NCBI GenBank assembly: GCA_002346625.1
Contig: DEAF01000031.1
Location: forward strand, 1-53,656
DNA from: Gemmatimonadales bacterium UBA2989
Lineage (GTDB): Bacteria > Gemmatimonadota > Gemmatimonadetes > Longimicrobiales > Gaopeijiaceae
Reading direction: 5' to 3'
Length of the DNA: 53,656 nt
The position numbers were made by a program, and so were the translations under genes. The notes below the pieces were generated by a model, which was not told the origin of the DNA, made no database searches, and saw only the letters and a program-made list of their open reading frames with translations. This document shows, one piece after another, positions 24,077-32,460 of the stretch; positions within the stretch are counted from its first letter, which is position 1; the number at the start of each line of letters is the position of its first letter.

Positions 24077-24721
24077 CTGATCATTATTAGATTTGATTTA
24101 TTAAGGATAGCAACGTGTATATCCTTAGTAGTGCTGGTCCAATCTTGTACTCTTGTAGGGTCAACTCCGACTACTCCAAGTCCTAGGGAGGAAGAGGTGG
24201 TTCCTGTATCGGATATGGCTATCCCTAGGGAAGAAGAAGTGGTTCCTGCGTCGGATATAGCTATCCCTAGTGGAGGAAAGATAGTCCCTGTATCGGATAT
24301 ACCTGATGCTGTTCCGAGGCCGGAAATTAAGACACAGTACGGCAATCCAGAGTCTTATTCTGTTTATGGCACTGAATACCGAGTATTAGATACAAGCGAA
24401 GGCTATCAGGAGGTTGGGATTGCATCATGGTATGGGGATCCTTTCCACGGACGTAGGGCTTCATCCGGAGAACAATACGATATGTACAAGATGACTGCAG
24501 CCCACAAGACTCTCCCGCTGCCTACTTATCTGCGGGTTACCAATAGATCGAATGGGCGTACTATAGTCGTCCGTGTAAACGACAGAGGGCCTTTTGTGGA
24601 TGGTCGAATCGTAGACCTTTCCTATACTGCTGCATTAAAGTTAGGAATAGTAGAGAAGGGGACTGCGTTAGTGGAGTTGGTCGCTCTCGATCCTCCCGCA
24701 CAAAACCGTAAACAGAACTAA
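24077..24721 (+). CDS. RlpA-like lipoprotein (DPBB domain), non-ATG start likely
   Basis: A protein of about 214 residues. The double-psi beta-barrel domain (about residues 115-195) has ASWYG, FHGRRASSGE, MTAAHKTLP and VRVNDRGPF, as in RlpA, a septal lytic transglycosylase in some species. No SPOR domain is present. The only standard start in the frame, GTG 24131, would leave MLVQSC, too short for a signal. The frame stays open to 24071 and encodes a good lipoprotein signal ending LVVLVQSC. AAGGAG at 24062-24067 is nine bases before CTG 24077, which I therefore use; ATC 24080 or ATT 24083 are alternatives. The end overlaps the convergent transporter by four bases. Confidence 0.75.
   Translation: MIIIRFDLLRIATCISLVVLVQSCTLVGSTPTTPSPREEEVVPVSDMAIPREEEVVPASDIAIPSGGKIVPVSDIPDAVPRPEIKTQYGNPESYSVYGTEYRVLDTSEGYQEVGIASWYGDPFHGRRASSGEQYDMYKMTAAHKTLPLPTYLRVTNRSNGRTIVVRVNDRGPFVDGRIVDLSYTAALKLGIVEKGTALVELVALDPPAQNRKQN
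24182..24307 (+). repeat. Three 42-bp tandem repeats in the RlpA-like gene
   Basis: Copies begin at 24182, 24224 and 24266 and encode 14-residue units of the form PREEEVVPVSDMAI. Copies one and two differ at few bases; copy three is more diverged. They form a linker between the lipid anchor and the barrel domain. Confidence 0.85.
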
Positions 24722-26073
24722 ATTCCACTAAGGTTTTTATTTCTAGCCTTTAGTACGATTTTGAGCGAACTTCTAGTCAAATACAGTACTCCTGCCAATC
24801 TCCCTCCGAGAAACGATAGGAATGCGGCGGTGACTCCAATTAATTCCATCTTCCAGCCGAATATTATAAAGAGTAGTGCGATGCTGATGACCTCAATAGC
24901 TGTGGCCACTGTAATGGGGTGTGTTTTGTGTGCTTGCATGAGGATTGCACGTTCTAATGAAAGGAGCACTGAAAGTACTGGGATGGGGACAAGGATTTTC
25001 ACAGGTATCAATGCGAATGTCGCAAGGCCTGGAGAGAGTCCGGATACGGTTTCGAACCAGACTATTGAAAGGGGGGTGAAGGCTACAAGCCCCAGGGCGA
25101 CTGTTGTCCACATTGAAAGCCATATTGCAAATTTTGTTAGTTCTGGAAGGCGTTCATTATTATTTCCGAGTAGTGCGAGTGCTGCCTCTTGGTAGCTGAG
25201 TCCGAATGATCTGAATAGAAAGGAAAGAGAGTATACCACAGGAAAAACCGCTAAAGATTTGATTGGTTCTGATGCTTGTCCCATCAAAAAAGTAAGCAAG
25301 GGTTGTACAGTTAGTCCGATCATGGATGTTAAGGCAAGTGGGTAGTAAAAATTAATAATTCCACGGTATCCAAGGTTTCTTTCTCCTGTTGTCCGTTTCG
25401 GATCAAAGGCAAGAAGTTCTCGGATGGTTTGTGTCGCCATCAGGCGGGCGATCAAGGCTTCTATGCAGACTGCTATCGAAAGAGAAGAGGTCCCTACCCA
25501 GGCACCTGGTAATTCAAAAAATATGTATAAGATGACTGCAGTTGAGGCCATTGTGCCAAGCCTTACCAGTGTGCCGAGGGCTACTAGGCGCGTGCGTCCA
25601 GATCTAATCAGGAGGCCATGGATGAACCTCCTGTACCCAATCGCTGCCGGCCAGGGAAGCAGTATCCACAGAGCACCGTAGGTTAGGTTTGCAACTTCTT
25701 CGGGCAACTGCAGTAATGTATCCGTCAGAAAATGGTACACAGGCGGGAATAGCACGAAGAGAAGAAGCCCGGTGGATAAGGCGTTCAGCGCATGCATGAA
25801 TTTTCGTAATTTCAGGTAAGCTGCGCGGTCTCTGGCTAGTGCTGTAGAGGCACTCATGAGCATGATAACCGGAGACTCAATCAGGATCGCGAATGCGAAT
25901 GCTATTCCGTAAGCTGCAAGATTATATGTAGGTTCGCCGAGTCGGGCGATTATGGCAGCCAGAAATGGCCCTTCGGATGCCATCATCAGCCACTGGGCGG
26001 CAAGGGGGACCCAGAATAAAAAAACTGAAGGAGTATGAGTCTTCAACTCAGATGGTACGCGGTTAGGCGTCAT
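24718..26073 (-). CDS. ANK/MATE-like multidrug or lipid-linked transporter
   Basis: A 451-residue membrane protein with about 12 hydrophobic helices and little loop sequence, in the style of the MOP (MATE/flippase) superfamily. The N-terminal part (EGPFLAAIIARL, NLAAYGIAFAFAILIESPVIML) recalls the progressive-ankylosis (ANKH)-like branch rather than drug/sodium MATE pumps, but I am not sure. Substrate unknown. Its stop overlaps the RlpA-like stop by four bases. GC by hand is near 48-50% on two lines, higher than in genes to its right. Confidence 0.7.
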   Translation of the reverse strand: MTPNRVPSELKTHTPSVFLFWVPLAAQWLMMASEGPFLAAIIARLGEPTYNLAAYGIAFAFAILIESPVIMLMSASTALARDRAAYLKLRKFMHALNALSTGLLLFVLFPPVYHFLTDTLLQLPEEVANLTYGALWILLPWPAAIGYRRFIHGLLIRSGRTRLVALGTLVRLGTMASTAVILYIFFELPGAWVGTSSLSIAVCIEALIARLMATQTIRELLAFDPKRTTGERNLGYRGIINFYYPLALTSMIGLTVQPLLTFLMGQASEPIKSLAVFPVVYSLSFLFRSFGLSYQEAALALLGNNNERLPELTKFAIWLSMWTTVALGLVAFTPLSIVWFETVSGLSPGLATFALIPVKILVPIPVLSVLLSLERAILMQAHKTHPITVATAIEVISIALLFIIFGWKMELIGVTAAFLSFLGGRLAGVLYLTRSSLKIVLKARNKNLSGI

Positions 26074-26175
26074 TGCTAGGCGGACGAGGTGTTCTTAGTA
26101 ATTACGGTGATCCAAATAATAATTCTGAGGGCACATAGCTAGGTCTCCTGATTGGGCACAGCTGATACGTTGCTC

Positions 26176-26246
26176 ATATCCCTACTTAACCTAATATATA
26201 TTATACGAACCTAGGGATATATATAATATATAAATTATTATATATC
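26176..26246. repeat. Nested AT-rich inverted repeats between two minus-strand genes
   Basis: ATATCCCTA (26176-26184) and TAGGGATAT (26212-26220) are perfect nine-base arms with a 27-base spacer. Overlapping the right arm, 26216-26246 can fold as a second AT-only hairpin with one bulged base. Only one of the two can form at a time. The place, between the end of the glycan operon and the start of the transporter gene, suits a terminator or a regulatory site. Confidence 0.4.
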
Positions 26247-26279
26247 AATGACTTATGTATAGTTTATTAATGTAATACA

Positions 26280-26981
26280 TTATGGTTTTTGGGCTAATAC
26301 GGCTATTCTTCTACGAAATAATGGTATCCATGCTAAAGTAATTTTTTCTAGATATTTTATGATAGGTAAATGTGACTCCACATAGTAAGCTTTTTTAATC
26401 AAAAATCCTTCGTAAATCAGTGTATTCTTTATTGATTCCATGGATTTGTAGTCAACATGGCTCAAGTCTCGTTTAAGTATGATATTATGAGCCCTTAGGA
26501 TTTCTAGTATATGCCCCCTATGTGGGGTCCATATACTTAAATGTCCTCCCCTTTTTAATAATCTGAATGCTTCAGATATGACTAGCTTGCTGTCTTTATA
26601 GTACAAATGCTCCATTAGATCAGCGGCTATGATTAAATCGAAACTTTCAGGCTCAAGATTGGTATTGCATGCATTGGCACATAAGAAAGAAATATTTTTC
26701 AAACCAGATCCGGCAAATTTTTGTTTACATATTTCTATGCTCTTTTGGCTGAAATCCAAGCCAACGATGCTTTGAACGCGATGTGAGAGAGCCCAGCAAA
26801 AAGTTCCCCATCCACAACCTAAGTCAAGAATCCGTTCGCTTTTTCCCGGATTATAAATTTCAAGAATCTTTGATATGCGGTATTTCTGAAAAGAACTGCT
26901 TAAGTCTTTTAGGTGTTTGGTTTTATGGTCGAAATAGTCAGTATTATTATAAAAATCCTGACCAATACGATCGCCTTTCAT
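26280..26981 (-). CDS. Class I SAM-dependent methyltransferase
   Basis: A 233-residue methyltransferase. SAM motif I is ILDLGCGWGTFCWAL near residues 51-65; GLDFSQKSIEICKQ is motif II, and LIIAADLMEHL the post-II acidic motif. The N-terminal YYN-type segment and FDHKT recall methyltransferases acting on lipids, quinones or sugars, and the neighbourhood suggests a lipid or glycan target. ATG 26981 overlaps the PlsC-like stop by four bases (ATGA). Two lines counted by hand give about 33% GC, clearly below the neighbours. It ends the minus-strand run. Confidence 0.85.
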   Translation of the reverse strand: MKGDRIGQDFYNNTDYFDHKTKHLKDLSSSFQKYRISKILEIYNPGKSERILDLGCGWGTFCWALSHRVQSIVGLDFSQKSIEICKQKFAGSGLKNISFLCANACNTNLEPESFDLIIAADLMEHLYYKDSKLVISEAFRLLKRGGHLSIWTPHRGHILEILRAHNIILKRDLSHVDYKSMESIKNTLIYEGFLIKKAYYVESHLPIIKYLEKITLAWIPLFRRRIAVLAQKP

Positions 26982-27607
26982 GGCATCATTAGAGATTGGA
27001 TTGACTCGGATATTTTTTTTGTAGCATCAGGAAGTTTTTTGTCGCGAGCTATCTTGTCATCATATTTTTTGAAATGTATGGCCTGTCCATATCTAATCAT
27101 AACCTTAGGGCGCTTAGGGCCTATCTTTAACCAACTCATCTTTCCCCACCGAGGCCATACTTCATATGTACCCATTATTCCACAGGGTATGACTGGGAAT
27201 CCTGTTTTAAGAATAAGTCTGATCGTGCCTGGACGCAGCTTCTGTAATTTGCCATCCCAGGAACGCTCTCCTTCGGGGAAAACTCCTACTGCCTTTCCTT
27301 CTTCCAGGTATCGAATCGCCATACGTACAGACTGAGGGTCCACCTGGTAACGTCGTGTCGGAAATGCGCCAACTCGGGGTGCTACCCAACGCATTATTGG
27401 ATTTCGAAATGCCGAACTCTTGGTCATAGTGAATAAGAGTCGTGGGCAGTAGGCATGTAGAAGTAATGAGTCAAGGTGACTCTGATGATTCATAACCAAA
27501 AGAAACCCTCCTTCTTTAGGTAAGTTATGAATACCTTCGAATCTAATTTTCATTCTTGCTGAGAAATACAACCTAGTAATCCTACGGACAGTACGGTAGA
27601 AAATCAT
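26978..27607 (-). CDS. PlsC-like 1-acyl-glycerol-3-phosphate acyltransferase
   Basis: A 209-residue acyltransferase. The catalytic motif NHQSHLD is near residues 44-50; GAFPTRRYQ and FPEGERS are motifs II and III of the family. It should add an acyl chain to lysophosphatidate or to a related lipid at the inner membrane. I start at ATG 27607, which is one base after the preceding stop and behind CAGGGA; an in-frame start at 27637 would reach into that gene. With gpsA and plsY elsewhere in the window it could supply phosphatidic acid, but its place in a glycan cluster allows a specialised acceptor. Confidence 0.88.
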   Translation of the reverse strand: MIFYRTVRRITRLYFSARMKIRFEGIHNLPKEGGFLLVMNHQSHLDSLLLHAYCPRLLFTMTKSSAFRNPIMRWVAPRVGAFPTRRYQVDPQSVRMAIRYLEEGKAVGVFPEGERSWDGKLQKLRPGTIRLILKTGFPVIPCGIMGTYEVWPRWGKMSWLKIGPKRPKVMIRYGQAIHFKKYDDKIARDKKLPDATKKISESIQSLMMP

Positions 27608-27608
27608 A

Positions 27609-28268
27609 TTAAGTTCCCTGCCCCGTACGATAGGCATCTGTATCTTGTGGGGGCGAAGTCTCAGTTATTATTCTGGGTTGAAATGCAATGACTCTCTGTC
27701 CTTGATTTTTGTAGAAGCGATATAGGGTGCACTGCAACAAATCTTCCCAACGCCTTGGGGAATCCGATACAAATTCTATTTGATAGAGACCCTTTCCTCG
27801 TATGTTGATTTGTATGGCCTTGGAGCTAATCTGAATTGCCGTCAAATTTTCCAATGGCCATACCAGGGAATTTTGTTCGCCCCACGCTAGGGTTAAGTAA
27901 TCTTTTTTAAGTTTAAGGATGGCGACTTGATGTTCTGTGATATGTTCAAAAAATCCTATCACCCTCCCCTTCCATCGTACAGATTTATGATTGTTGCCAC
28001 GTGAAACTTTTACGTGTGCCTCGTATGGCTTCTCGCCATTGTGGTTAAAAATATCACGTGAAATACCTCCCAATTTTTCGATGGTACTCATAAGAGTATT
28101 AACCGAATATTCTTCAATCTTTCCATCAGGAAAATTTGCAATTACGACAGAGCTGTTTCCTTGTTCAAAGGAAGTGTAACAGGACTCGCACCAAGCTCCC
28201 CTTGGGGTAGCCATGATCGGGTCGTGCCCACATCCAGGACAACGGTACAGGAGGTGTTCTATGGGCAT
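27609..28268 (-). CDS. Unknown protein: zinc ribbon plus PH/GRAM-like region
   Basis: A 219-residue soluble protein. The N-terminus has CPGCGHD and, 16 residues on, CESCY, a CxxC-CxxC zinc ribbon within the first 35 residues. From about residue 90 to 200 a run of beta strands (VRWKGRVIGFFE, LTLAWGEQNSLVWPLENL, AIQINIRG, LYQIEFVS) followed by a helix with WEDLLQCTLYRFY looks like a PH/GRAM-type lipid-binding fold. That second call is from pattern only. It lies between the mannosyltransferase-like GT2 (15 bases) and the PlsC-like gene (1 base), which suggests a membrane-lipid role. I do not recognise the family. Confidence 0.6.
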   Translation of the reverse strand: MPIEHLLYRCPGCGHDPIMATPRGAWCESCYTSFEQGNSSVVIANFPDGKIEEYSVNTLMSTIEKLGGISRDIFNHNGEKPYEAHVKVSRGNNHKSVRWKGRVIGFFEHITEHQVAILKLKKDYLTLAWGEQNSLVWPLENLTAIQISSKAIQINIRGKGLYQIEFVSDSPRRWEDLLQCTLYRFYKNQGQRVIAFQPRIITETSPPQDTDAYRTGQGT

Positions 28269-28283
28269 CTTGATAGTTGTTAT

Positions 28284-29015
28284 CTATAGCCGTCCGCAAA
28301 AACTCAAAAAACGGAGCTTCCACAGTTTCCATATTGCTTCTAGAACAATCTTATTAGACATCTTTGACTCGCCTAAGTTACGCTCAGAAAAAATGATAGG
28401 AATTTCAGTTATGGAGAATTTTTTATTCCACGCTCTAAGTTTGAGTTCGATCTGGAACGTATATCCATTTGACTCTATACGATTAAAGTCGAGAGCTTCT
28501 AGGACTTGGCGTCTCCAGCAATTGAATCCCCCTGTGGCATCACGGACGGGCAGCCCTGTAACGATACGTGCATACCAACTCCCAAAATAACTTATGAGCA
28601 AACGTTTCATGGGCCAGTTGATCACTGTGACGTGACCGCCTAGATAGCGAGATCCTAAAACGACATCAAATTCTTTGGCCTTCTCTATAAAATCAGGTAA
28701 GGCATCAGGGTTATGAGAAAAGTCTGCGTCCATTTCAAAAAAAAGATCATAATCACGCTCTAGGCCCCATTGGAATCCTTCGAGGTATGCTTTCCCTAGC
28801 CCTGGCTTTTCGGTTCGGTGAAGTACGTGTACTCGGTCTGATTCGTCAGAGATTCCATCTGCCAAAAGCCCAGTGCCGTCCGATGAGTCATCGTCTACTA
28901 TTAGTACTTCTATCCTAGGATCCTGATTCAAGATTAGAGGTACGATTCCAGGCAAATTATCAGCCTCGTTAAGTGTGGGGATAATTACCAGGATAAGTTC
29001 GATGGGTCTGTTCAC
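28284..29015 (-). CDS. Polyprenyl-phosphate mannosyltransferase-like GT2 (DPM1-like)
   Basis: A 243-residue GT-A glycosyltransferase. VIIPTLNEADNLP at the start, VDDDSSDGT and EMDADFSHNP (the DxD site) and LGSRYLGG match dolichol/polyprenol-phosphate mannose synthases closely. There is no C-terminal membrane domain, as in DPM1 itself. It would move a sugar, probably mannose or glucose, from its nucleotide onto polyprenyl phosphate at the inner face of the membrane. GTG 29015 is the start. The product would suit the flippase-like and YfhO-like genes directly upstream in the same transcript. Confidence 0.88.
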   Translation of the reverse strand: MNRPIELILVIIPTLNEADNLPGIVPLILNQDPRIEVLIVDDDSSDGTGLLADGISDESDRVHVLHRTEKPGLGKAYLEGFQWGLERDYDLFFEMDADFSHNPDALPDFIEKAKEFDVVLGSRYLGGHVTVINWPMKRLLISYFGSWYARIVTGLPVRDATGGFNCWRRQVLEALDFNRIESNGYTFQIELKLRAWNKKFSITEIPIIFSERNLGESKMSNKIVLEAIWKLWKLRFLSFCGRL

Positions 29016-29023
29016 TTGATAGC

Positions 29024-29956
29024 CTATACTGTTTTTTTGAATTGAATGTATTTCGCGCCACAGATGGTAGCTAATATCATTTCAATTGCAGTTGTCCAGA
29101 GACGGGATACCACGGCTAGCACTAGAGCTATCTCCGCACTCATAGCATGTTGTAGCAAGACCACTAAAAAGCCCTCCCGTATCCCAGCTCCTGCTGGTGC
29201 GAATATGGCCAGGTATCCTATAACACATGCTGCTGCAAATGCCGGACCAATTTCTATGAATGTTCTCCATTCACCAAAACTTAGATAAAGCAACCAAAAT
29301 GCTGTTGTGTATATGCACCAGTTGATTATATAAAGTGCGAGCCAACGGATACTGATGTTGTTCTGTCTTTTAAGGTTGTCTGGGAATTCTGTACGAGTTA
29401 ACCGAGTCCATAGAATGATAATGCGTCGAAAAATGGAAGGAATAGTGATTATAGAAGTAAGTGTTACTAGGATTATAATCCCTGCGATCAAGCTGGCTAA
29501 TTTTAGTTGACGCCAATCCGCTAAGTACCATAATGTGCTAATACCGATGAGAGATGCTGCCAAGAGTGACGTTAGCTGTCCCAGTATAGCCGCCCCTATA
29601 GCCACGCTTCCGGACACTCCTTCTTTTTTTGCTAAATAAGTAAGGCCCAAGATCTGCCATACTTTGCCAGGAACGTATCTTCCAAGGTTTGCTACCATAA
29701 AGAGTCTTACTGATGTTAGGGCTGGCAGGGTGGGTCCTCCTAGGTCGTGGACGATTTTCCCCCACAGGGCGGCTGAAAAGAAGTATCCGACAAGCAGTAA
29801 GACACATGATAGAGTTAATATGAAAAAATTTGGTTTCCAATCTGCTGGCTCTAGAGCCTTTAGGGTGGCCAGGTCTATCCCTACTCGATTTAAGATGAAC
29901 CAGGTAACGATAATTGTTAAACTGACCTGAGAAATGCGAGTAGCTACTTTATTCAT
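29024..29956 (-). CDS. Flippase-like membrane protein (LPG synthase TM / UPF0104 family)
   Basis: A 310-residue inner-membrane protein with about eight helices. NLGRYVPGKVWQILG and the later FAPAGAGIREGFLV are the two signature segments of the lysylphosphatidylglycerol synthase transmembrane region family. Stand-alone members are often found with glycosyltransferases and are suspected of moving lipids or lipid-linked sugars. It overlaps the YfhO-like stop by eight bases and precedes the DPM1-like gene by eight, so all three are translated together. Aminoacyl-transfer function is excluded by the lack of the catalytic domain. Confidence 0.85.
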   Translation of the reverse strand: MNKVATRISQVSLTIIVTWFILNRVGIDLATLKALEPADWKPNFFILTLSCVLLLVGYFFSAALWGKIVHDLGGPTLPALTSVRLFMVANLGRYVPGKVWQILGLTYLAKKEGVSGSVAIGAAILGQLTSLLAASLIGISTLWYLADWRQLKLASLIAGIIILVTLTSIITIPSIFRRIIILWTRLTRTEFPDNLKRQNNISIRWLALYIINWCIYTTAFWLLYLSFGEWRTFIEIGPAFAAACVIGYLAIFAPAGAGIREGFLVVLLQHAMSAEIALVLAVVSRLWTTAIEMILATICGAKYIQFKKTV

Positions 29957-32450
29957 AAGTTTTGTTTTTTTTACTACTTAAGCTTTTGATCCAACCGACA
30001 ATTAATAGTAAGGATACTAATATCAGACCTAAGATTGTGATGTAGAAACTCTGTACGATCTGTGATGACTCATAATAGAGTTCAACTTTGTGTTCCCCGG
30101 CCGGTATAGGTATTGCTCGTAGTGTATGATTAGCTCTGAGTACGGGGACGTCATCGTTCCCTATCCTGCCCTTCCAGGCTGGAAACCAGTTGTCTGCTAA
30201 AACCAGTAATGCGGGACGGTCTACATTTACGTGAAGACTCATGTTGTTATTGTTACGTTCTAGCCATTTAACAGATCCGGTTATGGGTTTCCCGGACAGC
30301 ATAATGGGAGGGGCATCATTAAGGACAACTTGCCTGGTCGGATCAAAGTCTTCACTTAAGATGAATGGTACAGATTGATCATCGGATAATATCACAGCTT
30401 CACCGACTATCCTCGCTCTTGGTAAGTCTGTAAAACGGTATATTGATTCATAGGGGCGACCATCTATGGTTGTTTGGCTTACTAGCTCCAAATTGTCTGT
30501 GATGGCCGTAGGAAGTCCTTGGTCTTCTGGTGTGCCTATCCGGTCAGGCCAAAGGATATAACGAACGTTCAGTATACGCAGTACGTTGACGTTGCCAATC
30601 AAATTTACCGGGATACTACTTCCTGTCATACCGATGATGTCCCGATATCGTGCCAAATCATTTGGGTGATGTCCGCCTGCTAATTCAAGTCCGAACATTC
30701 CAGGTCGTACATCTTGACCATTAAGACCATGAAGTGAAAATACTCGGAAAGGGTCTTCGGTGCGTTGCCTTTCTAAAAGTATGTCAATGTTAGGGTCTGT
30801 ACTGCGGAAGTTTTCGAAGTTTGTGGTACGAATGAAGGCAGTGTCTATCCTCACAAGGTCTCCGATAATCAAAAATGCCAGGAGTATGGTAGCTACTTTT
30901 GGCGCCAGCCGTTTTTTGATAAGCGCCCAAGCAATTCCTGAAGTTGCTATAGCTAGGAGCACGGCTATCGTGAAGCCTCTGAGAATGTAGGGTTCTGCAG
31001 TATTTAGAATTTGGATGGATTGTGTTGTGATGTCTTTATAAAAGAATGACGTCCATATATCTGTAAATGTTCCTGAAGATACTGATATGAGCCCCAAGGT
31101 GAGCGTTCCAACGGCAGTCCATAAAAAACGCTTCAGTGGTATCCATTGGATTTCGTTGTTCTGCTTCGAGATGTCCAGCATGCGTTCCACACCGAATGCC
31201 ATGAGTGTTACAGTACTGAAACCAAATAGGAAAACAGCAAGAGAGGGTGCTCGGAACAGTGATATGCCTGGGATGAATTCGTAAAACATTCTCCATATCG
31301 GTGTATGGTTTCCGAGGCAAAACAGAAGAACTAAAACCCCAAGGCCACTAAAGAAATACCGAAGATGTTTTTGTGCTCCACCAAAGAAAGATAATCCTGC
31401 CAATAGGATAACTACGAGTCCTACGTATTCGTGATTCCCTTTGAAAAAATTCCTTCCCCAGTAAGTGTTTTGACCCCAATCAGATTCAGCCGTTGTGACC
31501 CCCACAAATTCAGGTATCGCTAACCCTAATATTTCTTCTGGATGGAGAGACCAAGAGCTAGAGTAATCGATCGCTTTTTGACTATCTGCCTGAGTGGTGG
31601 TGGAGGTTCGGCGTGAATGATCAAGTACGTATGAAGTAGCAGGGATAAGTTGGACTGCGGCAACACTACCGCCAAGGAGGGCTGCTACAAGAAAGGCGCC
31701 AAAGCGGGATAGAGCCCACACATTTTTCCTGATTCCCCTTCTGCCCTGTAGCCAAGACTGTATAGTTCGAAACAAGGCATACGCACCGACTGCCCCAAAG
31801 AGGAAATAGGCAGTCTGGAAATGTGTCGTAAGGATAATGCTGCCGGTCACTAGACTTAGAGTTGCGAATTTTATCAAGGTAGGTCGGAGAAGAAATGATT
31901 CGGTGGCCCAAAACAGCAATGGGGTAAGAGACATGACGAAGATTTTTCCGTCTTGTCCTCCGTGGATTAAGGACACCATGAAAGGTGCTAATCCATAGGC
32001 CAGTCCGGCTAAAAATGCAGAAGTTTTTGAAAGCCCTAGGCATCGGATCCATCCGTATGTGAAGATTCCTGCAAAGAATACGTGCCATATCAATTTCCAG
32101 CCCAATGCCCGATGGGGGTCTAATAAGAAAAGTAGGATGGCGCTAGGTGGGTAGAGAGAGTCTCCACCGGCGAGTGATTCGATGAAGGGTGTCCCTCCGA
32201 GAATTACAGGATTCCAGAAGGGAAATTCGCCCCCCTTCACAGCATTGGCGTAAAACTCTCTCGCCATGTATCCCAGGCTCACTGTGTCGGATCCGAATAA
32301 CATACCATCGGAGAATATGAAATTACGAAAAAGAAAAATAATGACTACTCCATACAGGACGAAGGATAACCAATTTGGCATTTCTGATCCCAGGTCATCA
32401 TCCTTAGGTAAGAATGATGAAAAAATGTCCGATTGTTTGTTATTGCCCAC
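29949..32450 (-). CDS. YfhO-family membrane glycosyltransferase-like protein (GT-C)
   Basis: An 833-residue membrane protein. About a dozen helices fill residues 20-560, with the first outer loop carrying SDTVSLGYMAREF and FPFWNPVILGG, as in YfhO and related GT-C enzymes. A soluble beta-rich domain follows to about residue 790, then a last helix and a Lys-rich tail. YfhO-type proteins use polyprenyl-phosphate sugars outside the membrane to decorate wall polymers. GTG 32450 follows AAAAGGA by about six bases. It is coupled to the flippase-like gene and 10 bases downstream of the GT4 gene. Confidence 0.85.
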   Translation of the reverse strand: MGNNKQSDIFSSFLPKDDDLGSEMPNWLSFVLYGVVIIFLFRNFIFSDGMLFGSDTVSLGYMAREFYANAVKGGEFPFWNPVILGGTPFIESLAGGDSLYPPSAILLFLLDPHRALGWKLIWHVFFAGIFTYGWIRCLGLSKTSAFLAGLAYGLAPFMVSLIHGGQDGKIFVMSLTPLLFWATESFLLRPTLIKFATLSLVTGSIILTTHFQTAYFLFGAVGAYALFRTIQSWLQGRRGIRKNVWALSRFGAFLVAALLGGSVAAVQLIPATSYVLDHSRRTSTTTQADSQKAIDYSSSWSLHPEEILGLAIPEFVGVTTAESDWGQNTYWGRNFFKGNHEYVGLVVILLAGLSFFGGAQKHLRYFFSGLGVLVLLFCLGNHTPIWRMFYEFIPGISLFRAPSLAVFLFGFSTVTLMAFGVERMLDISKQNNEIQWIPLKRFLWTAVGTLTLGLISVSSGTFTDIWTSFFYKDITTQSIQILNTAEPYILRGFTIAVLLAIATSGIAWALIKKRLAPKVATILLAFLIIGDLVRIDTAFIRTTNFENFRSTDPNIDILLERQRTEDPFRVFSLHGLNGQDVRPGMFGLELAGGHHPNDLARYRDIIGMTGSSIPVNLIGNVNVLRILNVRYILWPDRIGTPEDQGLPTAITDNLELVSQTTIDGRPYESIYRFTDLPRARIVGEAVILSDDQSVPFILSEDFDPTRQVVLNDAPPIMLSGKPITGSVKWLERNNNNMSLHVNVDRPALLVLADNWFPAWKGRIGNDDVPVLRANHTLRAIPIPAGEHKVELYYESSQIVQSFYITILGLILVSLLLIVGWIKSLSSKKNKTYE

Positions 32451-32460
32451 TACGTTCCTT

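Noticed and set aside
26190..26250. AT-rich stretch as a replication origin
   Set aside because: No DnaA boxes or neighbouring dnaA/dnaN/gyr genes; short and low complexity.
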